Part shown: piece by piece, positions 36,026 through 44,743 of the stretch
Layout of the letters: every line of letters begins with the position of its first letter
How positions within the stretch are numbered: position 1 is the first letter of the stretch
Notes under the pieces: model-generated
Database searches by the model: none
Seen by the model: only the letters and a program-made list of their open reading frames with translations
What the model was told of the DNA's origin: nothing
Assembly: GCA_020634755.1 (NCBI GenBank)
Contig: JACKBC010000001.1
Coordinates: 248,001 to 312,000, forward strand
DNA: 64,000 bases
Direction of reading: 5' to 3'
DNA from: Caldilineaceae bacterium
Lineage (GTDB): Bacteria > Chloroflexota > Anaerolineae > Caldilineales > Caldilineaceae
Program-made: the position numbers and the translations under genes

Positions 36026-36605
36026 CGTCATCTTCCTCTTCCGCCAAATCCTCCGCGTTGGCGTAAAAAATCAACATGACCGAGCCATATTTGCGCCGGT
36101 CGTATTCCTCTAGATTGACCAATTCCACCGCGGCATTCTCGCGTGGGTGAATTTGCACCACCACGGCGCCATACGGATTGAGCAGTTCGGGCCGGCTGTC
36201 GATTCGCAACAGCGCTTTGCTCCACAGCTCTTTATATTGAGGCGGCGCCACATAGATCAGATCAAATGGCTCGCCTTGATAGCCATCTAAAAAGGCAAAG
36301 CTATCGGCGCGCTCCACCTTGGCCAAGTCGGCCAGCTGACACAGCTTGAGATTGGCCTGAATGGTCCTAACGGCGTTGCGATTGAGGTCCACAAAATGGG
36401 CAAAATCAGCGCCGCGGCTCAGCGCCTCAATGCCCACGGCGCCGGTGCCGCCAAAGAGATCCAGCACGCGCGTCTCCTCAATCCAGTCGCCAATAATGCT
36501 AAAAAAAGCTTCCTTGGCGCGATCCGTAATGGGCCGCGTCGAATCACCCGGCACCATCTGCAATCTGCGGCCTTTGGCCTTCCCCGTAATGACGCGTGAA
36601 CTCAT
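36012..36605 (-). CDS. rsmD: 16S rRNA (guanine-N2) methyltransferase RsmD
   Basis: The 197-residue protein has the RsmD start RVITGKAKGRRLQ, then TRPITDRAKEAFFSIIG, and motif I VLDLFGGTGAVGIEALSRGA. The family methylates G966 of 16S rRNA in the 30S subunit. Motif IV, usually D/N-P-P-Y, reads YVAPPQYKELW here, so the first residue is alanine and tyrosine is shifted by one. ATG 36605 overlaps the upstream lipoprotein stop (ATGA). A longer frame from 36626 is unlikely. The C-terminus is acidic (EEEDDE) and ends within an 8-bp tandem array. Confidence 0.9.
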   Translation of the reverse strand: MSSRVITGKAKGRRLQMVPGDSTRPITDRAKEAFFSIIGDWIEETRVLDLFGGTGAVGIEALSRGADFAHFVDLNRNAVRTIQANLKLCQLADLAKVERADSFAFLDGYQGEPFDLIYVAPPQYKELWSKALLRIDSRPELLNPYGAVVVQIHPRENAAVELVNLEEYDRRKYGSVMLIFYANAEDLAEEEDDEVKG

Positions 36606-37384
36606 TGCACAAACACCTGATCCCAAGCGCCATCATTTAAAATACGAATGTAGCGCACGCTGGCATCTTCAAAACAGGCCAACAGACGCCCCTGCTCAAA
36701 GGGCTGCACCACTGAATGCTGACAGAGCCGCTCCTCGCGCGGAATGGTTCCCATGATCTGCTGTAGCTCGCCTACTGTACACCAGAGCTTGCCAAAGCCG
36801 CGGCGCGGCAGCGGCGGCGAGGTGGCCGGGACCCCATCCAGCGTACAGGTTAGCTCCGGCTGATCCTCGGTCCACGTATCGGGGAACGCTTCCCACGTTT
36901 GGTTGGGCAGCAGCACGAGAATCTCATGATTGCTGCTGAACCAGAACATAAAGCGATCATAATCTGGCCCTTCACCAAATTCATTAATGGCCACATCATC
37001 AAATGAGGCCAAATCCAGGGCGCATCCCATCTGTTCGTGTAAATTGGGATAGCCGACTAAATCCAAATTGGTTTCAATCAGGCAGTGGCCCTCGGCATCT
37101 TTGACGCCTTCCACCGTCGTTTCGGCACTAGTTTCGGCAGTGATTGCGGCCGAGGCAGAAACCTGTGGCGCCGAGGTCTCTGTGGGCAGTGGCGTGGCCG
37201 TGGGCGTAAATGTGGGTACGGGAACAGCTGTATCCGTTGCTGTCGGCGCCGGCTGCGGCGTCACCTGCACGGGCGCAGGTTCATCCTCAGCACCGCAAGC
37301 GGCCAACAGCAGCACGGCGATGACAAGGGAGGCAAGCAGCATGGGGAATTTTGTCGAGTTTAAGGTCTTTAGTAATTTTCTCAT
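36602..37384 (-). CDS. Lipoprotein of unknown function with Pro/Thr linker
   Basis: This 260-residue protein has a signal peptide with lipobox LLAAC near residue 30. A Pro/Thr/Ala-rich linker of about 65 residues leads to a C-terminal domain with five cysteines (GHCLIE, MGCALD, LTCTLD, KLWCTVG, RLCQHS) and a tryptophan-containing NQTWEAFPDTW. I recognise no family. The C-terminal part has repeated references to a globular extracellular fold with possible disulfides. It is coupled to rsmD by an ATGA overlap, although a functional link is not obvious. Confidence 0.72.
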   Translation of the reverse strand: MRKLLKTLNSTKFPMLLASLVIAVLLLAACGAEDEPAPVQVTPQPAPTATDTAVPVPTFTPTATPLPTETSAPQVSASAAITAETSAETTVEGVKDAEGHCLIETNLDLVGYPNLHEQMGCALDLASFDDVAINEFGEGPDYDRFMFWFSSNHEILVLLPNQTWEAFPDTWTEDQPELTCTLDGVPATSPPLPRRGFGKLWCTVGELQQIMGTIPREERLCQHSVVQPFEQGRLLACFEDASVRYIRILNDGAWDQVFVQ

Positions 37385-37473
37385 TGGGTTATCGATTGGT
37401 ACGTGCTGACATCAGGTTACGTCATCAGTTAAGTGATTGTTCAAAAAGTTGGCTATCAAATCCGCCCGGTCTT

Positions 37474-37582
37474 CTTGTGTATTCACAAAATAGTACTGGT
37501 CTCCCAGAAATTCGACTTCGCGGAGAAGTCGAACTTCTAGGCCGGTGTTAATTTATAAATCGGCAACGAGACCTGACAAGTT
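37474..37582 (-). repeat. R2 dispersed hairpin element, copy 1
   Basis: In the minus orientation this matches copies at 40400-40496 and 58289-58414: aattaacaccgg, then the hairpin agaagttcgacttc/gaagtcgaatttct, then gagaccagtactattttg. It lies in the 244-bp spacer between the lipoprotein and the membrane glycosyltransferase. The outer ends are less conserved than in copy 3. Confidence 0.8.
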
Positions 37583-37628
37583 AAAATCTACAGGTTGTTT
37601 TTGAACGATGATTAGGTAGTTGATTTTG

Positions 37629-40052
37629 CTAACGGGGCTGCACCTGCACAGGCCCCAATTCAATAGCATATTCACTGGTGCCACCGTTGACCGGCAGGCG
37701 TTGCCCGCTGACCGGATCATAGAGACCAATGCTAATTTTGTAATTGCCCGGTGGAAAATCCGCCGGCAGCAGCAGGCCATAATGATCGATGATCAGCTCG
37801 CCAGGACGCCAACTGCTGGTGGGGCGCATCCACTGTACGGGCTGTCCATCGCGCTGATCGACTTTATCATTGGCCTCATTGAGAATATGCACAAAAACGT
37901 GATAATTATTTTCAACCGGCTGCAAACTCTCCCAGCGCAACGTTAGCAGCAGTTCACCGTTGGGTTGTGTTTGCTGGGTAAACGCATAGCCATTGAGCCG
38001 AATGCGGCCATTTTCCGGTGTAATCGTCGAACCGACATCACTAAGATCGCCAAAGACGGCGCCCAATCCACGCTCTTCCAGAGTTTGCGCCGGCGCCAGT
38101 GCATATAGAGCCAACCGCTGCCCCGTGTCATCGGCAGTGCGACTTTCCCACAACAGATAATCCTCGGTGCGCAGGGGCCGCTCCCAGCCGGACGCGTCGG
38201 GCAGCGTACTATCCGGCACCACCCATAGGCGCTGGTATTGGGCGCGCAGGCGGGCCAACCACTGTTGATTGGCCTCGTCCAGTTGCGCCTGGGCAAACAG
38301 GCCATACGTGGGCAAATGACCGTGATACAGATTGGCAAAGCGTTGGGTCTGCTCTGGCTCCAGCAGCAAAATGGCGTCGCTACGCTGCTCAAGTTGTTCA
38401 ATGCGCTGGGCCACCCGTACCATGTTGTCATAGGGCGTCGGCGTCAGGCTGGTCGTATTTGTGCGCGTTTGCACCAGAATGGCCAATACAATGAGCCCTA
38501 ATAATAGCGCAAAAAGCCAGCTTGTGGCATCAGTGCGCTCTTCGGACGCTTCGCCGGTATTGGACAAATTGCGCCCCAAAAACCAGACGCCTGCCACAAT
38601 GCCAATGATGGGCGCCGCCAGGCCCGCCCCATGGATCTGGGCGCCGCCAGACCATTCCGGGCGCCACCAGGCAAACGGCACATTGTTTTGGGCCAGATAT
38701 TGCCACTGCAACACCAGAGGGGAATAGCGCCACTGGGTAAACGTTTCCGCCGCAAAGAGGGGCTGCACCGTCTCCGCCAGCCAGTTCTGCGCCATGGAAA
38801 AGGGGGCCAACATGCCCAGCCACTGCACCCCCACCGAAATGACGATGAGGAACGCCACACCCACGGCCGCCACGCGGTTTAGCCAGCTTGGCGGCCGGCC
38901 ATGTTGGCCAGCTGTTTCACCCGTAAATAGCCACTGAAAAACCGGCCCCGTGAGCAACGTTAAAAAGGGCAGCGTTACCACCATAAAGCGCGGTCCCCAG
39001 CTGTAGCCGCCGTGCCACATATACCATTTGCCATAGACCAGCACGTAGACCCCCACCAGCGCCACACACATGGCCACCGCCCACGGGCGCCTTTGCCAGA
39101 GCAGCCATGCACCAGGGATGGCCAGCAGCAGCACTGGTGAATACCAAAGCAGCCCGCGCCCCGGCCCCACCAACAGGCCGTAAATCCCCATAATCCAGTC
39201 GGCGCTAAAGCTTTCGCTCTCTACATAGCCACTCTGCCACATGCTGCCGTAGCGCACCCAGTTCCACCAGAGCGAAGCCAGCCCCGCCGCCACCACCGGG
39301 ATCATAAAGCTGGCAAAGGGACGCCAGTTGCGCATTAAAACGGGCCAGACCGCATGCAAGGGCGTGCCGCGCCCGGGTCGGGCGTAGCGCATAATGATAT
39401 TGAGCAGCGCAATCAAATAAATCGGCAGCGTGATCAAATTGATGCTGCGCGATAGATAAGCCAGCCCCCAAGACAGGCCGCTCATCAATAAATAGCGTTT
39501 GCGCCCAGTCTGCCGAAAGCCAACCATACAGTAAAACGCGCCCATCAGCCCCCACGCCGACATGGGGTCGCTAAAAAAGGTCTGCGCATAGGGCCAGGCC
39601 AGCGTAGCCAGCCCAAAACTCAGCGCCACCATCAAAGCCGCAGCCCGCGACCAGCCAAAGCGACGCCCGGTGCGATAGAGGAGCCCGCCACTCCACGCCA
39701 ACAATAGTGGATTGAGCAACATGGCGGCCTGTACCAGCCCAATGGCCGGCCACTGCTGCGCCAGCCAGATCAACGGCAGCACCAACAGCGGCATGCCCAA
39801 GCCCTTGCGGCTATATAGCTCGCCATCCGGCCCAAAGCTGCCCTGCTGCAACCCCATCCACAAGAGCTGATTGCTGTCGATCTCGCCCCGGCGCACCATG
39901 CTTTCCGCCGTAGCAAACATGGCCATGCCATCGCTACTTTCCAATACGCCCGTAAAGGTAAAAAGGTAGCACGATAGCAGAAAGCCAAAGATTAAAAACG
40001 CAATATGCCGGTCTTTTGCCGTAATGTGTAAGATGCGTAATTCATGATCCAT
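37629..40052 (-). CDS. Large membrane glycosyltransferase-like protein (GT-C fold) with C-terminal sandwich domain
   Basis: The 807-residue product has about 10-12 transmembrane segments in the first 470 residues. An early loop, FTGVLESSDGMAMFATAESMVRRGEID, has acidic residues in the position used for catalysis by GT-C enzymes with polyprenyl-phosphate donors. The last 200 residues are soluble and include NNYHVFVHILNEANDKVDQ and YGLLLPADFPPGNYKISIGLYD. That segment matches the C-terminus of the next gene, so both share a beta-sandwich-like domain. ATG 40052 lies 10 bp from R1 copy C. It probably glycosylates exported glycans or proteins; donor and acceptor are unknown. Confidence 0.8.
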   Translation of the reverse strand: MDHELRILHITAKDRHIAFLIFGFLLSCYLFTFTGVLESSDGMAMFATAESMVRRGEIDSNQLLWMGLQQGSFGPDGELYSRKGLGMPLLVLPLIWLAQQWPAIGLVQAAMLLNPLLLAWSGGLLYRTGRRFGWSRAAALMVALSFGLATLAWPYAQTFFSDPMSAWGLMGAFYCMVGFRQTGRKRYLLMSGLSWGLAYLSRSINLITLPIYLIALLNIIMRYARPGRGTPLHAVWPVLMRNWRPFASFMIPVVAAGLASLWWNWVRYGSMWQSGYVESESFSADWIMGIYGLLVGPGRGLLWYSPVLLLAIPGAWLLWQRRPWAVAMCVALVGVYVLVYGKWYMWHGGYSWGPRFMVVTLPFLTLLTGPVFQWLFTGETAGQHGRPPSWLNRVAAVGVAFLIVISVGVQWLGMLAPFSMAQNWLAETVQPLFAAETFTQWRYSPLVLQWQYLAQNNVPFAWWRPEWSGGAQIHGAGLAAPIIGIVAGVWFLGRNLSNTGEASEERTDATSWLFALLLGLIVLAILVQTRTNTTSLTPTPYDNMVRVAQRIEQLEQRSDAILLLEPEQTQRFANLYHGHLPTYGLFAQAQLDEANQQWLARLRAQYQRLWVVPDSTLPDASGWERPLRTEDYLLWESRTADDTGQRLALYALAPAQTLEERGLGAVFGDLSDVGSTITPENGRIRLNGYAFTQQTQPNGELLLTLRWESLQPVENNYHVFVHILNEANDKVDQRDGQPVQWMRPTSSWRPGELIIDHYGLLLPADFPPGNYKISIGLYDPVSGQRLPVNGGTSEYAIELGPVQVQPR

Positions 40053-40061
40053 ATTGAAAAT

Positions 40062-40145
40062 CAGTAGATCGCAATCGCAAGCAATAGCGTCGGATTCAAC
40101 AAACGAGACCGACGCCTAGCTCGCCAACATCGTTGCGGTGTATTG
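40062..40145 (-). repeat. R1 dispersed palindromic element, copy C
   Basis: This 84-bp inverted copy reads, on the minus strand, caatacaccgcaacg at its start and gcgatctactg at its end, with ttgttgaatccgacgctattgc inside in two pieces. It matches copies A (4700-4782) and B (60829-60911). It ends 10 bp upstream of the membrane glycosyltransferase start and so lies in its promoter region. Confidence 0.78.
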
Positions 40146-40240
40146 AAAATAGAGAAGCTGGCTTCTCCAACCCGCCCACCAACGGCGAGCGATAGCACTG
40201 GTTGATGGAAGTTACCCAATTAAATCGGTAAACGGCAGCA

Positions 40241-40286
40241 CTGATTGAAACCAGCGCCTGTCAGCCAAAGTACGCTCAAGCGCACT
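40241..40286 (-). repeat. R4 dispersed repeat, copy 1
   Basis: On the minus strand agtgcgcttgagcgtacttt is followed by ggct and, after a variable part, tttcaa. The same order is found at 59112-59153 on the plus strand. The agtgcgct/agcgtact part is itself nearly palindromic. Confidence 0.6.
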
Positions 40287-40399
40287 CCTGTTATAGCCTG
40301 CTTGAGCGGGCTTCCGCTAGCAGACGCAGGCTTCCGCCTGTGGCGTCTATGACCGAAATAATTTATGAATGTCCATGAGCCGGTTTTCCGTGGCAGACA

Positions 40400-40496
40400 C
40401 CAATTTTGGTAGATTTACAAATTAACACCGGCGCAGAAGTTCGACTTCTGGCAGAAGTCGAACTTCTGGGATACCAATACAATTTTAGTAATTCAC
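40400..40496 (+). repeat. R2 dispersed hairpin element, copy 2
   Basis: It contains agatttacaaattaacaccgg, the hairpin agaagttcgacttctgg/cagaagtcgaacttct, and gggataccaatacaatttt. The hairpin arms pair over 14 bp. The flanking inverted repeats of copy 3 are missing. Confidence 0.82.
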
Positions 40497-40529
40497 ATCA
40501 GGTGGCGGTTATGCAAATGTCAACAGACC

Positions 40530-42809
40530 TTACTCCACTTCTACTGCGACCACCACGTGATCGGCGCTGACGCCATCCGCCAGCGTTAGTTGAAGACGAC
40601 CAGCGTCATCATATAACCCGATGTGAAGCTGATAAGTTCCCGCTGGGCTGTTGGCCGGAAGGACCAGCCGATACGCATCGCGTATCAACACGCCCGGTTG
40701 CCATGTATTGGTGGGCGCCAACCCCTCCACCGGCAAATTATCCTGCTGAGCCACCAGCGCGCCGTCGCGGTCAAAAAGCTGGGTAAAGACCGTATAGCTG
40801 CCGCGCACCGGCGCATCAGCCTGCCAGTATAGCACCAAATGCAGATCTGCGCCCGCCTCAGCGGCCGTTGGGACGGCTGCTTGAGCCGCTCCCGTCTTTA
40901 TCGCTTGTAGGCGAATGGGCTCACTCTGGACTGTGGCCGCAGCTTCTCCGTTGATCTGCACCACGCGCTGCACAATGCAATTACCCAGCGTCTGCGATGC
41001 CAAAATTTGCACATTGGGCTGCGCAAAATAAGGTGCGCTATAGGCCACCTGATTGCTGGCGGCCTGCCTATTTTCCACCCACCAAAATTCGCCCGCTTGG
41101 CCAAGTTCATTCAACAGACGGCTCATAACCACCTCCGGCGCTTCATCGATCGGGCTATAGGCTTCCACAATGCGCATGTCATACTGGCTGTGCAGCCACG
41201 GATAAAATTCGCGCCACACCTCGGGCTGCGCAGTGACAATCAGCCGATTGGGCCAGCTCGCCTGCTCCTGCAAAAAGGCCATGGCGTCGCGACAGGGCGT
41301 TTCGGCCCAACGCCGGGCTTGATACGCATCCGCCGCAACGGGCGCTGCCACCAGCCCGCCGGCCACGGTCAACAGCGTCACGGCCCACATGGCGACCGCC
41401 GTCACACGCTGTAAAATGAATTTCTGCCTGACGACGGGCCAAATCTGCGCCACAAATTCAACCAGCAGCAGCACGAGCAAAACTGTGCGCGCCAGTACGG
41501 TACTCCACAGCAGCCAGTGCTCACTGGGCAACATAATCAGGAAAACGCTCGACTCCACAAAGTTGAGCACCATGAGCAGCACGGACACCATAAGGCCGCG
41601 CAAGGTGGGCAGCAGCAATACAATAAAGACCAGAATCCAAACCAGGAATTGGGGACTCCACCCTTTGCTGTACAAAAAGAGCCAGATGACGCTGGTGGCA
41701 GCAAAAGCCACGGGCGTGCGCGGGTGGCTCCAATCATACGGCCGCGTATAGAGCCATACATAGAGCAGCCCAAAGAGCAGCAAGATGGCGTTCCACGGCA
41801 GGCTACTTTGCCACAGCGGCGTAGCCAGCCCCACCAAGTTGTCCATACGCAGCGGCACAATGCCCGCTTCATAGTAGCCATCCAGCAGTGCCCAAATGGT
41901 CTGCCACGGTGGGCGAATGCCCTGAATGCGGAAGCTGCTCAACGCCAGCGCCGGATTGGCCGCCACCAGCGGGTAGCCCACCCCCACAATCACCGCGCCA
42001 AACAGCAGCACATACAACGTCGGGCGCAGCAAATTACCGCGCGACTGGCTATGAAACCACTCGGTGCGCAATGCGCGCCAACTCAATCGGGCGCCCAGCC
42101 AACGCACGGCAATGGGCGCCAAAAGCGCCGGCGTCAATTTAGTCAAAAAGCCCAGTGCCGCCGCCACCGCGCTGAGCAACCAGCTTCCGCGGCGCCGACT
42201 CAACAGCAGATCCAGCCCCAGCAGCATAAAGAAGAGTGGCGTGGCCTCGAACCAGCCCAACAGCGTATAGACAGGAGTGAAGAGCAGGGCGTAGAGGATG
42301 ACGGGAAGAACAGAGGAAAGGGATGCAAAGCCGCTAGGCACTTGAATGAGGGGGCGCGCGCTTTCGCCAGATGGGGTTGAGTTGACCGCCGTTTTTCGTA
42401 TCCCGCTTTCGAGGCTGCCTATGTTGGGTCTCTCAATGAGCTTGGCCGCCAGACGATAAATGAGAATCAGGTTGCCGCTTTCAAAAAGCAGCAGAAGCAT
42501 GCCAAAAAATGTGTGAAAAAAGAGACGGGGCTCGACCCACGGCGGGATGCGGCTGGCAAGTTCAAAGACGGGCAACATGAGGGCGGGGAAAAGCGGCGGA
42601 TAGGCCGTCCACATGTTGTCATAAACATGCTTGCCCTGCGGCGTCATTTCGCCCCAGGCCATATAAAAATCGTAATCGGACGCGTCGGCCACAAAGCCGC
42701 CCGGTCGAAAAAGCAAAATCGCCAGCAGCCGAAAGCTGACAAAAAGTAAAAAAATTAGGCAAAACAGCTCATGTTTGCGATAAAAAGAACGGCAGCGCTC
42801 AAGCATCAT
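40530..42809 (-). CDS. Large membrane glycosyltransferase-like protein (GT87/GT-C-like) with C-terminal sandwich domain
   Basis: The 759-residue product has about 11 transmembrane segments in residues 15-480. The loop ADASDYDFYMAWGEMTPQGKHVYDNMWTAYPPLFP resembles GT87-type polyprenyl-phosphate mannosyltransferases with their acidic catalytic residue in the first loop. The C-terminal 240 residues are outside the membrane and end in a domain (GSYTVFTQLFDRDGALVAQQ, LPANSPAGTYQLHIGLYD) also present in the previous entry. It is 33 bp after the AglD-like gene and probably in its transcription unit. The pair suggests a surface glycan or glycoprotein pathway. Substrates are unknown. Confidence 0.8.
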   Translation of the reverse strand: MMLERCRSFYRKHELFCLIFLLFVSFRLLAILLFRPGGFVADASDYDFYMAWGEMTPQGKHVYDNMWTAYPPLFPALMLPVFELASRIPPWVEPRLFFHTFFGMLLLLFESGNLILIYRLAAKLIERPNIGSLESGIRKTAVNSTPSGESARPLIQVPSGFASLSSVLPVILYALLFTPVYTLLGWFEATPLFFMLLGLDLLLSRRRGSWLLSAVAAALGFLTKLTPALLAPIAVRWLGARLSWRALRTEWFHSQSRGNLLRPTLYVLLFGAVIVGVGYPLVAANPALALSSFRIQGIRPPWQTIWALLDGYYEAGIVPLRMDNLVGLATPLWQSSLPWNAILLLFGLLYVWLYTRPYDWSHPRTPVAFAATSVIWLFLYSKGWSPQFLVWILVFIVLLLPTLRGLMVSVLLMVLNFVESSVFLIMLPSEHWLLWSTVLARTVLLVLLLVEFVAQIWPVVRQKFILQRVTAVAMWAVTLLTVAGGLVAAPVAADAYQARRWAETPCRDAMAFLQEQASWPNRLIVTAQPEVWREFYPWLHSQYDMRIVEAYSPIDEAPEVVMSRLLNELGQAGEFWWVENRQAASNQVAYSAPYFAQPNVQILASQTLGNCIVQRVVQINGEAAATVQSEPIRLQAIKTGAAQAAVPTAAEAGADLHLVLYWQADAPVRGSYTVFTQLFDRDGALVAQQDNLPVEGLAPTNTWQPGVLIRDAYRLVLPANSPAGTYQLHIGLYDDAGRLQLTLADGVSADHVVVAVEVE

Positions 42810-42842
42810 AGGGTTAGGAAGAGAAGTCAGCCAGTCAGCTAG

Positions 42843-43916
42843 TTAGGTTTTTGGCTGACCAGCTGACCCGCTGAAAACCTGACCGAGACCGGCGGCAAAA
42901 GTAACAATACCGCTAAAGAGTAGAAAGCTCCAGTAGCTAATGGCGCGGGTAAGCAGCACCACGGCGGAAATGTTGACGCTGCCTAAAGCAAAAAGCGCCA
43001 GCAGACCGGCATAGGCCGATTCGATCTGCCCAATACCGCCGGGCAACAGCGGAATGGTGGCAAACACATCCACAGTCAGCGCTACAAAGGCTGCGCCGCC
43101 AAAAGTAACCGCTGCGCCGACCCCGTGCTGAATGCTCAACAGCACCAGCCACAGCAACAGCGCATCGCACAGCCAGATGTAGATGCTCTCCAGCAGCACG
43201 AGCAAAGCGGCCATGGGTTGCGTAGGCAACATGCGCAAGCTGTCTACCAGCTGTGTCATGAAGTCAAGCGCTTTTTGCCACAGCCCATGGCCCCACCAGC
43301 CGCGCATCCATCCCAAGAACCAGGGCGAAATCCACAATCCACTGATGAATAGCCCGACCAACAGCAGCCCACTCCCATAGGCCCAAAGCAAGCTGGCAGG
43401 CAGCTTGCCGCGCAAGAGCGTCAGGCCCAAAGCGCCACCCAGCCCCAGAATCGCCAAAATATCCAGACTGCGCTCCAGCACAATCGAGCTAGTTGCCGCA
43501 GCAAGGGGAACCGACGGCAGCTCATTGCGCGCGTGCAACGGCCGGTGGAGCAACCCGATACGCACAAAATCGCCGGCGCGGGCAGGCGTCAAGGCGCTGA
43601 TAAACCAGCCGCTGATGAGTAAATTTGTGGTGTACAAATAAGGCAGCTGATAGCCTAAAATCCGCAAAATTCTGCGCCAACGATCGCCGCGCACGGCAAA
43701 CCCGCTATAGTGAATCAAAATAGCCAGACCCACCAACCGCCAATCCGCCGCCAGCATGGCCGTCAGCGCTTGACGCCCTCCGCCCAATGTCACAACCAGA
43801 CCAATGGTCAGCAGACCAAGCAGCCCCAACCCAAGCAGCCGCTTGCGGTCCAACCGGAGCCAGCTTTGCGCCTCAGCCATTTCGACTGTTTCAGATAGCG
43901 GGGCGGAATTTCTCAT
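42843..43916 (-). CDS. Lysylphosphatidylglycerol synthase TM-region/AglD-like membrane protein
   Basis: The 357-residue protein has about eight transmembrane helices and the UPF0104 signature elements: RGDRWRRIL, SALTPARAGDFVRIGLL, SIVLERSLDILAILGL and LLPGGIGQIESAYAGL. The catalytic cytosolic domain of MprF is absent, so this is the flippase-like membrane region alone. Such proteins often accompany glycosyltransferases in Chloroflexota and Archaea and may move lipid-linked substrates across the membrane. Its start overlaps the GNAT gene by 26 bp, and a membrane glycosyltransferase follows. Confidence 0.87.
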   Translation of the reverse strand: MRNSAPLSETVEMAEAQSWLRLDRKRLLGLGLLGLLTIGLVVTLGGGRQALTAMLAADWRLVGLAILIHYSGFAVRGDRWRRILRILGYQLPYLYTTNLLISGWFISALTPARAGDFVRIGLLHRPLHARNELPSVPLAAATSSIVLERSLDILAILGLGGALGLTLLRGKLPASLLWAYGSGLLLVGLFISGLWISPWFLGWMRGWWGHGLWQKALDFMTQLVDSLRMLPTQPMAALLVLLESIYIWLCDALLLWLVLLSIQHGVGAAVTFGGAAFVALTVDVFATIPLLPGGIGQIESAYAGLLALFALGSVNISAVVLLTRAISYWSFLLFSGIVTFAAGLGQVFSGSAGQPKT

Positions 43917-44532
43917 GTGGCTTTAATGCAAGCTGATATTGATACATGGCGCGACCATAAAGCGTAAAATCGTGCATCAAACTAAACCCGTGTCTTGTGT
44001 AAAAGCGGCGGGCGCCGGCATTGGCTTTGTCCACCGTCACGTCTAGCAGCTCAATTTGGCGGCGTGTACACTCGGCGGTCAGCGCAGCCATCAGATGAGC
44101 GCCCACGCCATGGCTGCGTGCATACGGCTCCACCATAATGGAGAGCAGTTCGGCAGTCGAGCCGCCGCTGTGCCCCTGCCGGTGACTTTGGCGGGCCGCC
44201 ACCATAGGATAGAACAGGGTCTCTAGACTGCGCAACATCAGGCTGGGCTGACGCGCAAAACAGGCCAACAGCGGCGGCAAAAAAAGCCCAGCGCGGCGCG
44301 TGCCCAATTCTACAAATAGGCGCCCCACGCTGGTGGTGGCGCTCACAAAGCCCAGCATTTGGGTGTTGTCCACCGCGGCAAACCCCAAGCCCACCGCCGC
44401 ACGCGGCAAGCTCTCGTAAAATACAGTTAAGACCTGTGGGCCCAGGCTAGTCAAAAACGTACCCGGCTGGCCGGCTATGTGTAACCGGGCGGCAGCGCGG
44501 GCGTGTGTGGGCTGGAGCGGAATGATCTGCAT
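43891..44532 (-). CDS. GNAT-family N-acetyltransferase
   Basis: The 213-residue product has a GNAT fold: an N-terminal helix-strand (PLQPTHARAAARLHIAG), a central VDNTQMLGFVSATT strand, acetyl-CoA binding motif A as LLSIMVEPYARSHGVGAHLMAAL, and C-terminal motif B around DVTVDKANAGARRFYTRHGF. It transfers an acyl group from acyl-CoA to an amine, with no substrate identified. Translation overlaps the AglD-like gene by 26 bp, so acetylation of a sugar in the glycan pathway is possible but speculative. Confidence 0.85.
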   Translation of the reverse strand: MQIIPLQPTHARAAARLHIAGQPGTFLTSLGPQVLTVFYESLPRAAVGLGFAAVDNTQMLGFVSATTSVGRLFVELGTRRAGLFLPPLLACFARQPSLMLRSLETLFYPMVAARQSHRQGHSGGSTAELLSIMVEPYARSHGVGAHLMAALTAECTRRQIELLDVTVDKANAGARRFYTRHGFSLMHDFTLYGRAMYQYQLALKPHEKFRPAI

Positions 44533-44536
44533 GGGA

Positions 44537-44695
44537 TTATTTGTTACGATGTATGCAGCGCCTGTAGATTACCAAGACTTGGTGGAACGCCACAGATTGG
44601 CCCAGATACATATTGCGCAATGCGGGCAGCATCTGCCGATAAGCCGACTCTTCCCGCGCCAGCTGCTCTTCTGGGGAAAGTATTAACCACTGCAT
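44537..44695 (-). pseudogene. Small DUF5678-like fragment
   Basis: The frame from ATG 44695 reads LSPEEQLAREESAYRQMLPALRNMYLGQSVAFHQ and then loses similarity. The …LPALL..Y.GQ.VA.H.G.VV pattern is typical of small DUF5678-type proteins common in Chloroflexota and cyanobacteria. Here the part after VAFHQ is replaced by an unrelated, basic tail and a stop. It is probably a degraded copy; assignment is from memory of the motif. Confidence 0.35.
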
Positions 44696-44743
44696 TATAC
44701 TCAATATCCAATCGCAATGACAATCAACCACGCCGCAGGGCGT

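Larger units (their letters stand above)
40053..40529. other. Repeat-filled 477-bp spacer
   Basis: The spacer between two membrane glycosyltransferase genes holds R1 copy C, an R4 copy, small hairpins around gcaggcttccgcctg near 40325, and R2 copy 2. No gene is seen on either strand. Confidence 0.7.

Noticed and set aside
41517..42380. 287-codon plus-strand open frame
   Set aside because: Gln/Arg/His-rich shadow of the membrane glycosyltransferase at 40530-42809.
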